Origin: an uncultured Treponema sp.
GTDB taxonomy: Bacteria > Spirochaetota > Spirochaetia > Treponematales > Treponemataceae
NCBI RefSeq assembly: GCF_938029485.1
Contig: NZ_CALHGC010000162.1
Span: 1 to 11,049, forward strand
Reading direction: 5' to 3'
Length of the DNA stretch: 11,049 nucleotides
Under the pieces are notes generated by a model. It had not been told where the DNA came from, did no database searches, and was given only the letters and a program-made list of their open reading frames with translations. The translations under genes and the position numbers were made by a program. This document shows positions 1-7,204 of this stretch, piece by piece (positions within the stretch are counted from its first letter, which is position 1; the number at the start of each line of letters is the position of its first letter).

Positions 1-31
1 ACAACGCAGATGCCCGCATATTTGCAAAAGA

Positions 32-2140
32 CTAGACTTTGAATTTAGAAACCTCCCTCGCCAATGCCTCAATGCTCTGTTTATTCTTTTGCGCTATTTC
101 GTGTACTTCTTGCACGGAACCGTTAATTTGCATAGCGCCTGAAGCCATCTCGTTCATACTATCGGTAATGATATGGGTAAGGTCGCTTAAATTATGCATT
201 TCTGCAACAACGCCCTCCCCTCCTTTCAGCATTTCTTCGGAACCGGATTGAACTTCCATCGTTACCGTGTTGATGTTTTTGATTGCAATAAGAACCTCTC
301 TACTGCCGTTCTCCTGCTCTTTCATCGCTTCGGTAAGGCTATCACTCATCGACTTTACCTGACCGGACAAATTGAAAATCATATTAAACTTTTCTTCTAC
401 CGTTTGGGAAGAATTGGAAAGCGTTTCAATTTCACCGGTTAACGTTTTAAGCGTTGCCGTTATCGCTTTACCCTGCGCAGCGGAATCTTCGGCAAGTTTT
501 CTAATCTCATCGGCGACAACGGCAAACCCTTTCCCTGCTTCACCGGCGTGGGCAGCTTCGATGGCAGCATTCATTGCAAGAAGGTTTGTCTGTGATGCAA
601 TATGCTGGATGACACTTGACGCTTCCATCAGACTGCCGGACTCTTCCGCAATTTTTTGCGTTACGGTATTTGAGGTAACTAAGGTTTCTTTCCCGTCCTC
701 CGTTGCTGCTGCAAGATTTTTAATTGCCGCATCGGTTTTTTCCAAGGTTTGTGTGATAGAAGCGATATTTGCAACCATCTCCTCTACCGAAGCGGACGAT
801 TGCGCAACACTGCCGGCCTGTGTGTCAATACTCTCGTTTAACTTTTTAATAGTTTTGATAATCTCTTCGACTGTAGCATCCGTTTCCGTAACGCTTGCAG
901 CCTGCGTCAGCGCCTGCTGCTTTACGGTATCGATACTGGCACTGATTTGATGTACGGAAGATGCCGTTTTGCTCATATTTGAGGCAAGTTTATTGCCGAT
1001 TTCTTCCATAATGCTGCTATTAGCGCCGACCGATCTGATAGACGCACCGATTTTAGCAATCGTTTCATTAAAATAGTGAGATAGATCGGTAACTTCATCA
1101 CTACCGGTAATCGGCAGCCGAACGGTTAAATCACCTTCACCTTGCGCAATGTCTTTTAGCGCTCTTACTGCAATTTGAACGGGACCTACCATTTTTTTGG
1201 CAATAAAATAGACGATGACAAGCGATATAAGCAAAATGATATTTCCCATAATACTAATCGAACGCCGCAAGAAGGCAAGTGTTTCCATAAATTCATTTAC
1301 CGGCGCCCTGATAATAACTCCCCATCCGGTACTTTTAATCGTCGCATTAGCAGCAATATATGAACTTCCGTTAAAATCGTAGTAACCGACATTGCTATGC
1401 GTTGTATTGAGTGCGTGCTGAATAAAAGAAGCCAATGATGCCTGCTGCGAGTTAGTCTTTGCTTCTTCGATAGGATTGTACATTTTTTCTACTAATGCTG
1501 TATCTTTATGTGCAATAATATTGCCTGTTAAACCGATAATATAGCATTGACCGGTCTTACCCACAACAATGTCCGCTATATCTTCCGAAAGACGTTCGGC
1601 CAATATGACTGCATTTAAAACCCCTACGATCGTATGAGCGTCATCATAAACCGGTACTGCAAAAATAAGCACAAATTTATCCAAGGAACGGGAAACCAAC
1701 GGTTCAGAAACGAAATGTTTACCGCTTACCGCTGTCTTGAACCATTCGCGATCGGCAACCGAAACTTTTTTTCCGTCTGAGGTATACCGTACTCCGGAAA
1801 GGTTATACAGATTAAGCTGCGCTAATCTTTTATTAAAAGCAACTTCTCTTTGAAGCTGCGCTTCTTTTTCTCCATACGGTATCGATTGATCTGCAAGAAT
1901 AGGCATACGCGCGATGCCTTCGAGAAATTGAAAGGTGGAATTTATCCGTCCATCGATAATTTCCGCAACGTCCGCAGCCTTATCCGTTAAATGAGCCTCT
2001 ACTTTTTCAGATACTGCTTTGCGCGCTATATTGATAGCGAGTACACCTTCTACAACAGAAGCAATTGCGATTAAAATGCCGAAGATCAATACCAGCTTCG
2101 TTTTTAAAGAGAACCGCCTCTTGTTTTTTCCGTTATTCAT
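32..2140 (-). CDS. methyl-accepting chemotaxis protein (dCache-HAMP-MCP signal)
   Basis: Transmembrane chemoreceptor that binds a ligand outside the cytoplasmic membrane and controls CheA through CheW. In the 702-residue form: a basic N-terminus, TM1 at about 15-37, a periplasmic dCache-like sensor at about 45-290, TM2 at about 294-317, a HAMP linker at about 318-370, and the long helical signalling domain. The near-invariant hairpin tip (IASQTNLLAMNAAIEAAHAG) starts near residue 515. The sensor has an R-x-W-F motif (R131, W133, F134) resembling the amino-acid-binding dCache signature, but the acidic residue expected two positions later is Thr, so the ligand is uncertain. No C-terminal NWETF-type CheR-docking pentapeptide is seen; the protein ends EVSKFKV. 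I chose the ATG at 2140 because GAGAGG lies 7 nt upstream. The reading frame stays open to an ATG at 2209, but that has no ribosome-binding site. MCP identity is secure. Confidence 0.95.
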   Translation of the reverse strand: MNNGKNKRRFSLKTKLVLIFGILIAIASVVEGVLAINIARKAVSEKVEAHLTDKAADVAEIIDGRINSTFQFLEGIARMPILADQSIPYGEKEAQLQREVAFNKRLAQLNLYNLSGVRYTSDGKKVSVADREWFKTAVSGKHFVSEPLVSRSLDKFVLIFAVPVYDDAHTIVGVLNAVILAERLSEDIADIVVGKTGQCYIIGLTGNIIAHKDTALVEKMYNPIEEAKTNSQQASLASFIQHALNTTHSNVGYYDFNGSSYIAANATIKSTGWGVIIRAPVNEFMETLAFLRRSISIMGNIILLISLVIVYFIAKKMVGPVQIAVRALKDIAQGEGDLTVRLPITGSDEVTDLSHYFNETIAKIGASIRSVGANSSIMEEIGNKLASNMSKTASSVHQISASIDTVKQQALTQAASVTETDATVEEIIKTIKKLNESIDTQAGSVAQSSASVEEMVANIASITQTLEKTDAAIKNLAAATEDGKETLVTSNTVTQKIAEESGSLMEASSVIQHIASQTNLLAMNAAIEAAHAGEAGKGFAVVADEIRKLAEDSAAQGKAITATLKTLTGEIETLSNSSQTVEEKFNMIFNLSGQVKSMSDSLTEAMKEQENGSREVLIAIKNINTVTMEVQSGSEEMLKGGEGVVAEMHNLSDLTHIITDSMNEMASGAMQINGSVQEVHEIAQKNKQSIEALAREVSKFKV

Positions 2141-2147
2141 AAACGTG

Positions 2148-2153
2148 CCTCTC
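2148..2153 (-). promoter_or_regulatory. ribosome binding site of the MCP gene
   Basis: GAGAGG on the minus strand, 7 nt before the ATG at 2140. It decides the start over the upstream in-frame ATGs at 2209, 2158 and 2155, none of which has a comparable site. Confidence 0.7.
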
Positions 2154-2239
2154 ATCATGATGATTACATTTGTGAGTATTGATGAAAAAAGAGTTTTAAA
2201 TGTCCGCATTTTTCTATCAATATTCTATTGAACTCTATT

Positions 2240-2267
2240 AGTATATACGTTTTTTTCGGAATGACAA
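2240..2267 (-). promoter_or_regulatory. sigma-70-type promoter of the MCP gene
   Basis: Minus-strand -35 TTGTCA (2262-2267) and -10 TATACT (2240-2245), each matching consensus at 5 of 6 positions, with a 16-bp spacer ending in GTA. The predicted transcript would start near 2233, giving a leader of about 90 nt to the ATG at 2140. I saw no sigma-28-like (TAAA-N15-GCCGATAA) element, although many chemotaxis genes use one in other bacteria. Confidence 0.6.
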
Positions 2268-2352
2268 GCGTACGCGTATGCTGCTTAAAAATTTAGGTTA
2301 AAAGAATAAGATGCTATCCGTTGACTGCTGTCACAACGTGCGCCTAAAAATC

Positions 2353-2379
2353 TTGCGCAAATATTCGTTATCCGATAAT
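2353..2379 (+). promoter_or_regulatory. candidate promoter of the threonine aldolase gene
   Basis: A weak -35 TTGCGC (2353-2358) is followed by GATAAT (2374-2379, 15-bp spacer) or the overlapping TAATCT (2376-2381, 17-bp spacer). Either would start transcription at or within a few bases of the ATG at 2388. The -10-like sequence is convincing; the -35 is poor. Confidence 0.35.
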
Positions 2380-2387
2380 CTTACGGC

Positions 2388-3431
2388 ATGGAAACTCAAC
2401 ATAAACTTTATTTTTCTTCGGATTATATGGAAGGGGCGCATCCTGCGATTATTCAGCGCCTTGTGCAAACGAATATGGAACAAACGGCAGGATACGGAAC
2501 CGACGAATACTGTGAGCGGGCACGCAGCCTCATCAGAAAAGCGTGCGAATGTCCTGAGGCGGCGGTGCATTTTCTTGTCGGCGGTACTCAGACAAACGCA
2601 ACGGTTATCGATGCGCTCCTCAACCGGTATGAGGGCGTTATCGCAGCTGAGACCGGACACATCGCCGTGCACGAAGCGGGAGCGATAGAATTCGGCGGGC
2701 ATAAGGTACTCCCCCTTGCCTGCGGCAAAGGTAAAATCACCGCCGCTTCGGTTAAACGGTATCTACGAGATTTTTATGAGGACGGAAACTATGAGCACAT
2801 GGTGCATCCGGGAATGGTGTACATCTCGCAGCCGACGGAATACGGAACGCTCTACACCAAGCAGGAGATGAGCGCGATCAATGCAGTGTGCCGCGAATAT
2901 CATATTCCGCTGTATGTTGACGGAGCGCGACTCGCGTATGGGCTTGCCTGCAAAGAAAACGATGTAACGCTTGCCGATCTTGCAACGCTCTGCGATGCTT
3001 TTTACATCGGCGGCACCAAATGCGGAGCCCTCTTCGGCGAAGCGGTTGTTATTCCCGATCCGAAACGCAGTCCTCATTTTTTCACTATTATGAAACAGCA
3101 TGGCGCCTTACTCGCAAAAGGAAGACTGCTCGGCATTCAGTTTGAAACGCTTTTTACCGATGACTTGTATCTTCATATCGGAGAAACCGCAATCCGTGCT
3201 GCCGACACCATCCGCGCTTTTCTCAGCTCTCACGGATATGAGCAGTATTTTATTGCACCGACCAATCAAATCTTCATTGTACTCGAAAATACCCTCTATG
3301 CGGAGCTATCTCAAAAAATCTCTTTCGGCTTTTGGGAAAAGAAAGACGATTCGCACACCGTTGTCCGCATTGCAACCGACTGGGCAACCACGGATGAAAA
3401 CGTAGAAAAGCTCTTACAAACGCTTGCGTAA
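2388..3431 (+). CDS. ltaE: low-specificity L-threonine aldolase (PLP-dependent)
   Basis: Cytosolic fold-type I PLP enzyme that cleaves L-threonine or L-allo-threonine to glycine and acetaldehyde. The 347 residues match the family length. Landmarks are the N-terminal FSSDY-x-EGAHP (9-19), GGTQTN in the cofactor-binding region (65-70), TGHIAVHEAGAIE with the ring-stacking histidine near 91, VDGAR with D178 and R181, the Schiff-base lysine K211 in GGTKCGA, and VRIATDWATT with the substrate-carboxylate arginine R327. The ATG at 2388 is the first possible start, because an in-frame TAA lies at 2376-2378, and it is needed to keep the conserved N-terminus. No Shine-Dalgarno lies between that stop and the start. 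It stands alone, diverging from the MCP gene and converging on the protease gene. The gene symbol is by family; related beta-eliminating lyases are a less likely alternative. Confidence 0.9.
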   Translation: METQHKLYFSSDYMEGAHPAIIQRLVQTNMEQTAGYGTDEYCERARSLIRKACECPEAAVHFLVGGTQTNATVIDALLNRYEGVIAAETGHIAVHEAGAIEFGGHKVLPLACGKGKITAASVKRYLRDFYEDGNYEHMVHPGMVYISQPTEYGTLYTKQEMSAINAVCREYHIPLYVDGARLAYGLACKENDVTLADLATLCDAFYIGGTKCGALFGEAVVIPDPKRSPHFFTIMKQHGALLAKGRLLGIQFETLFTDDLYLHIGETAIRAADTIRAFLSSHGYEQYFIAPTNQIFIVLENTLYAELSQKISFGFWEKKDDSHTVVRIATDWATTDENVEKLLQTLA

Positions 3432-3443
3432 ACGGTACATTTT

Positions 3444-3484
3444 GGGCATCTCTAAAAACTATACCTGAGTTTTTAGAGATGCCC
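3444..3484. repeat. perfect 17-bp inverted repeat, possible bidirectional terminator
   Basis: GGGCATCTCTAAAAACT (3444-3460), a 7-nt spacer, then its exact reverse complement (3468-3484). It lies between the stops of two convergent genes (3431 and 3497), so a terminator role is natural. However, the A/T tracts sit next to the loop rather than outside the stem. A T-run of four occurs only on the plus-strand side, at 3492-3495, and none follows the hairpin in the minus direction. The form also resembles a solo palindromic repeat or two facing insertion-sequence ends. Confidence 0.75.
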
Positions 3485-3496
3485 GGATGCCTTTTC

Positions 3497-5914
3497 TTAT
3501 TTGCGAAACTCTTTCACCTTTTCCGCAAAGTCGCGCAGCGCGGCAGAAACGCGCACGGTAACATCTGCCGTATTCATACCGCTCAAGAGCTCGATACCTT
3601 CATCGATATTGCTGACCGCCCATATCCTAAACCGCTTTTCGGCGATAGCGTTGATGACGCGCTCCGGTAAAAAGAGATTGTTTTTATTGCCCTGAGGAAT
3701 CATCACACCTTGTGTGCCGGTAAGCCCGAGAATCGCGCAGGTGTCGAAAAAGCCGGTTATCTTTTCTGAAATACCGCCCACCGGCTGCACCATACCGAGT
3801 TGATTCAAACTGCCGGTTACCGCAATGTCCTGCCTGAGCGGGATGCCCCCGATTGCGGAAAGCAGCGTGAAAAGCTCGGCGCAGGAAGCGGAGTCTCCGT
3901 CGATCATACCGTACGATTGTTCAAAGCAGATTGCAGCGGAAATCGACAGCGGAAAATCCGGCGCGTATTTTTGCCGGAGAATCGAGCTGATGATGAGGTG
4001 CGCCTTATCGTAAATTTCGCCGGAAAGCCCCGCCTCCCGCTCGATGTTGATAATACCGGCAGTACCCGGCGAGGCTTGTGCGGTAACGCTCACCGGTATG
4101 CCGAAGGTATGGAAGCCGCGCTCCTCTACGGCAAGCCCGTTGATTTTTCCCACTGCGGTACCGGATGTGTCGATTAAAATCTCTTTGAGCTGCACCATCT
4201 CGGCGAATTTTTCTTCGGGTAGGGCTGCAAGGTAATGCCGCCGCTCGATTGTTTTGGTAATGATCTCATCGGTGATAAGCTCGCACGATTGCTGCTTCGC
4301 CGTATAATTCGCCTCCGCAACAAAATCCGCAATCTTCGTAAACTGAGCGGAAATCAAATGCCGGCTCTCCGAAAGTTCAACCGTATATGCAAGCAACTTC
4401 GCATACCCCGAATCGCTGAACGGCAGCGAATGCCGGTCTTTTACAAAGGTTTCGATGAGCGCCAAGACGGCGGCCAAGTTTTCATCCGTCAGCGGCATCA
4501 CCGAATCGAATTCTGCGCACACCTTGAACAACTTATAAAAGTCGGGATCCTCTTGATAGAGAATCTCATAGGAATATTCGCCGCCGATGATGATAACCTT
4601 CAGCTGTGCAGGAACCGGTTCGGGCTTTAAAAGCGAAGGCGTATGCGTACCGGCGGGCGGCGCTTGCACGGCGATACGTCCCGACTGCAGCACCCGCTTT
4701 AAATACACCCACGAATCTTCTTCTTCCAAAAGGTCTTTCAGCCGCAGCACCAAAAAGCCGCCTAAGGCACGGTGTACCGCTCCTCCGCGCAGCCGTAAAT
4801 GACCGTTCAGCAGTCCGTCTTCTTCATCGCCATGCCCTTCGATCGTTCCAAAGAGGTTGGAAAAATTCGGCTGGTTTTCGTCGATAACGTAGGATTTATC
4901 CTCCGTATTTTCGCAAATCAGATTGATTGCATACCGTCCGAAAAAAGCCTTCTTGTGCCGCGGAGACTTAAAGGGCGCTGCATACATCACGGCACGGGCA
5001 ATCAAATCCGCCTCGGTCTTTTTTAAAAAAGAAGCAATCTTCTCGTTGTGTTTTTTCTGTATATCGGTTTCGGCAGGATAGCCGTTCAACAGCGCACGAG
5101 GCTTTTCAAGCTCCGCCGCGATGATCGGTTTGAGTAAATCGATGTAGAGCTGCTTGAGTTTTTCTTCCGCCTCCGTTCGGTTTTTCCGCAGCAGGGCAAA
5201 AAGATCGGCCAGCTCATCGAGCGAGCGGTAATATGTTTCACGCAAATCGTTGAGCGCTTGTTCGGAAAACTTCTTCCGCGCAACCAGCAGCTGCAGCTCC
5301 CCGAACGGAACCTCTTTTCCTTTAATGAGCGGAATCAAATCGACGGATTGATTGGAATCGTCTTTCAGCTGCAAGAGTTTAAATCCCCGCGACAGCATCG
5401 TTACTTCAAAATTTGCAAGCAGGGAATTTTCGTCGCTGTCTACCGCCGACATAATCTTCTTTTGAGCCGACAAAAAATTCTCCGATTTTTCAATCTGCAA
5501 CGCCTGTTTATAGAGAGCTTCAATCGCATTCTTGAGGCTGTGCTGAAACTTCTTGCCCTCCCCTGCCGGAAAAAACAGCGCGATCGGTTCCGCCGGATGC
5601 CGGTAGTTATGCGCATATGCAATATCTTGCAAGGCGGCGGTATTTGGTTTATAGTCCTTGAGCAGCGAAGAGAGAACCGTCCGGCGGCCTGTTCCCGGCG
5701 CTCCCATAATAAAAATGTTGTAGCCGTCGTCCCGAATATTTAAGCCGAGTTCCAATGCGGACACCGCGCGGAGCTGCCCGACAATCGGCTTATGCGGCGC
5801 CTGTGTTTTTAATGCGGCGATTTTCGATTCCGGTATGTTGAATTGAATTTCTGAAATCGGAAGCTCCTGTGCCGAAGCCTGCTGCGGGATGTTTGACGTT
5901 GATGATGTATTCAA
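3497..5914 (-). CDS. Lon-like ATP-dependent protease (AAA_32 / LonB type)
   Basis: Cytosolic AAA+ serine protease of family S16, related to the LonB-type proteins with AAA_32 domains (E. coli YcbZ group) rather than classical LonA. In the 805-residue form: an N-terminal segment, a P-loop GAPGTGRRT at 71-79 with Arg in the usual lysine position, a long helical insertion (about 120-320), the second half of the ATPase core (about 355-480), and a Lon proteolytic domain (about 575-775). The Ser-Lys dyad is intact: S675 in DGDSAS and K718 in GGISEK. The Walker-B-like strand reads GGFLVLRLKD, with Arg391 where the family usually has Asp. I chose the TTG at 5914, 10 nt after GAGGAG; the frame stays open to another TTG at 5932 that has no ribosome-binding site. 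It diverges from the membrane protein at 5963. Family call is secure; substrates are unknown. Confidence 0.88.
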   Translation of the reverse strand: MNTSSTSNIPQQASAQELPISEIQFNIPESKIAALKTQAPHKPIVGQLRAVSALELGLNIRDDGYNIFIMGAPGTGRRTVLSSLLKDYKPNTAALQDIAYAHNYRHPAEPIALFFPAGEGKKFQHSLKNAIEALYKQALQIEKSENFLSAQKKIMSAVDSDENSLLANFEVTMLSRGFKLLQLKDDSNQSVDLIPLIKGKEVPFGELQLLVARKKFSEQALNDLRETYYRSLDELADLFALLRKNRTEAEEKLKQLYIDLLKPIIAAELEKPRALLNGYPAETDIQKKHNEKIASFLKKTEADLIARAVMYAAPFKSPRHKKAFFGRYAINLICENTEDKSYVIDENQPNFSNLFGTIEGHGDEEDGLLNGHLRLRGGAVHRALGGFLVLRLKDLLEEEDSWVYLKRVLQSGRIAVQAPPAGTHTPSLLKPEPVPAQLKVIIIGGEYSYEILYQEDPDFYKLFKVCAEFDSVMPLTDENLAAVLALIETFVKDRHSLPFSDSGYAKLLAYTVELSESRHLISAQFTKIADFVAEANYTAKQQSCELITDEIITKTIERRHYLAALPEEKFAEMVQLKEILIDTSGTAVGKINGLAVEERGFHTFGIPVSVTAQASPGTAGIINIEREAGLSGEIYDKAHLIISSILRQKYAPDFPLSISAAICFEQSYGMIDGDSASCAELFTLLSAIGGIPLRQDIAVTGSLNQLGMVQPVGGISEKITGFFDTCAILGLTGTQGVMIPQGNKNNLFLPERVINAIAEKRFRIWAVSNIDEGIELLSGMNTADVTVRVSAALRDFAEKVKEFRK

Positions 5915-5924
5915 TAGCTTCACT

Positions 5925-5930
5925 CTCCTC
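5925..5930 (-). promoter_or_regulatory. ribosome binding site of the Lon-like protease gene
   Basis: GAGGAG on the minus strand, 10 nt before a TTG codon at 5914. A GTG at 5923 overlaps the end of this element and is too close to be used, and the TTG at 5932 lies upstream of it. This favours an uncommon TTG start at 5914. Confidence 0.55.
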
Positions 5931-5962
5931 AATAATTATGAGATACAAAAGGAAAAAAAAAT

Positions 5963-7204
5963 ATGACCGATCTGTTACTAAGCGAGCTTGTAGTTCTGCT
6001 CCTCTTACTGCCGGTATTACTGCGTCCGTTTTCAAAAAGTTTAAAAAAAGGCCGCGCAATTCCTATTCTACCTTTTCTGAGCCTCTTTGTCTGTATCTGT
6101 ATTATCATCGGACAGGGAATCGTCCTCTATCTTTTTATTCTCGTTCTCTTTGTACTGATTGTCTGCCTTTCGGAAATAATACGGCTGGCTGCGTTTTCAC
6201 AAGAGATACCGAACGATTTTTACGGCATTGCATCGATGATGCTGCGCATTGTGCTATTGTGCCTTTTTTGCGGAACAGCGTATTGCGCATTCAGATTTGC
6301 GCCGGAAGCAAGTATCAGAACCGAATATCCGCTGACCATCCGTTCGATCGAATTAACCGATAAAACAAACGCCGGTACCGATAAAGGCACTGCCGGGCAA
6401 AGCGCCGATTCGGCTTCGCATGATTCTTCAGCTCCGAGTAATCTATCCGCTTCGCGGAATCCTATCGAAGGATTATTGATTGAGCGGCAGGGCGGCGCCG
6501 ATAAAAGATCGCTGGTTATTATTGCCGAGGCCTTTCCATACACCGAACGGCCGGAAACGCTCGCCTCACTTCTGGCGGATCAAGGCTATACCGTTGCGGA
6601 AATCACGAGACTCAAACCGCGCGGCATTATTCCGCGCATCGAACTGTACCGCAAGCTGCTGCACCTGACCGGAAAAAAAGAACAGCGGTATTTAATAAAA
6701 GAAGATGATCCGCAGACGGCTGCATTCTTTGCCGGTTTTCTCGAGCAAACGGTTGCCCGCTACGGACGCAATAAGCGGATATTTTTATATGCGGAAGGTA
6801 TCTATACCGATTTAGCCGCGCACTTCTGTACGGAAAATCCGGGCGTATTTACCGGTGTATTTTTCGCTCTTTCTGAAGAAGAGCCGCTGCCGTCCGCCCC
6901 CGAAGGATGGGTACGAATTGTACGGGAACAACAGTCTGACACTCCAGCCGAAGACCGTTTTGCGGCGGGCAATGCCGCTGCCTCATCCGACGCTGTGGTA
7001 TCCGATACCGCACGGCAGAATATAGCGGAACAGGCGCGGCCGTTCTGCTATTACATCCGCCCCTACCCCAAACTTGCAGGATTCGGGCAACTGCGTGCAG
7101 AGGATGCCCTCGCAGCGGAACTCTTAGGCAGCGGCCGCAGTATCGGCAGGCAGGACAAAGCCGCTGCCGCCGCGGCATTTAACCGGTATGCAATACTCTT
7201 TTGA
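5963..7204 (+). CDS. unrecognised membrane protein with C-terminal soluble domain
   Basis: I do not recognise this 413-residue protein. Four hydrophobic segments (about 5-21, 33-52, 54-72 and 90-111) are followed by a low-complexity Ser/Ala/Asp linker (about 131-166) and a soluble domain (about 167-413). That domain faintly resembles an alpha/beta hydrolase: a strand SLVIIAEAFPYTERPETLASL, then ADQGYTVAEI, then RNKRIFLYAEG where a G-x-S-x-G nucleophile elbow would fall. There is no serine, cysteine or aspartate nucleophile at that spot, so if the fold is right the protein is probably not a hydrolase. A second low-complexity stretch lies near 322-356. The ATG is preceded by AAAAGGA at a good distance. 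Its end overlaps the next gene by 17 bp, and it diverges from the protease gene across a very short gap. The coding call is strong; the fold is a guess. Confidence 0.8.
   Translation: MTDLLLSELVVLLLLLPVLLRPFSKSLKKGRAIPILPFLSLFVCICIIIGQGIVLYLFILVLFVLIVCLSEIIRLAAFSQEIPNDFYGIASMMLRIVLLCLFCGTAYCAFRFAPEASIRTEYPLTIRSIELTDKTNAGTDKGTAGQSADSASHDSSAPSNLSASRNPIEGLLIERQGGADKRSLVIIAEAFPYTERPETLASLLADQGYTVAEITRLKPRGIIPRIELYRKLLHLTGKKEQRYLIKEDDPQTAAFFAGFLEQTVARYGRNKRIFLYAEGIYTDLAAHFCTENPGVFTGVFFALSEEEPLPSAPEGWVRIVREQQSDTPAEDRFAAGNAAASSDAVVSDTARQNIAEQARPFCYYIRPYPKLAGFGQLRAEDALAAELLGSGRSIGRQDKAAAAAAFNRYAILF

Noticed and set aside
372..950. 192-residue open frame on the plus strand inside the MCP gene
   Set aside because: It is antisense to the conserved MCP signalling domain, has no ribosome site, and its composition is what the complement of that domain gives.
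2311..2688. Open frames on both strands around the threonine aldolase start
   Set aside because: They overlap the clearly conserved aldolase in other frames and show no recognisable domain or start signal.
3800..4235. Plus-strand open frames within the Lon-like protease gene
   Set aside because: They are antisense to the conserved proteolytic domain and look like shadows of its codon usage.
5915..5932. TTG at 5932 as the protease start
   Set aside because: The only good ribosome site (5925-5930) lies downstream of it and fits the TTG at 5914.
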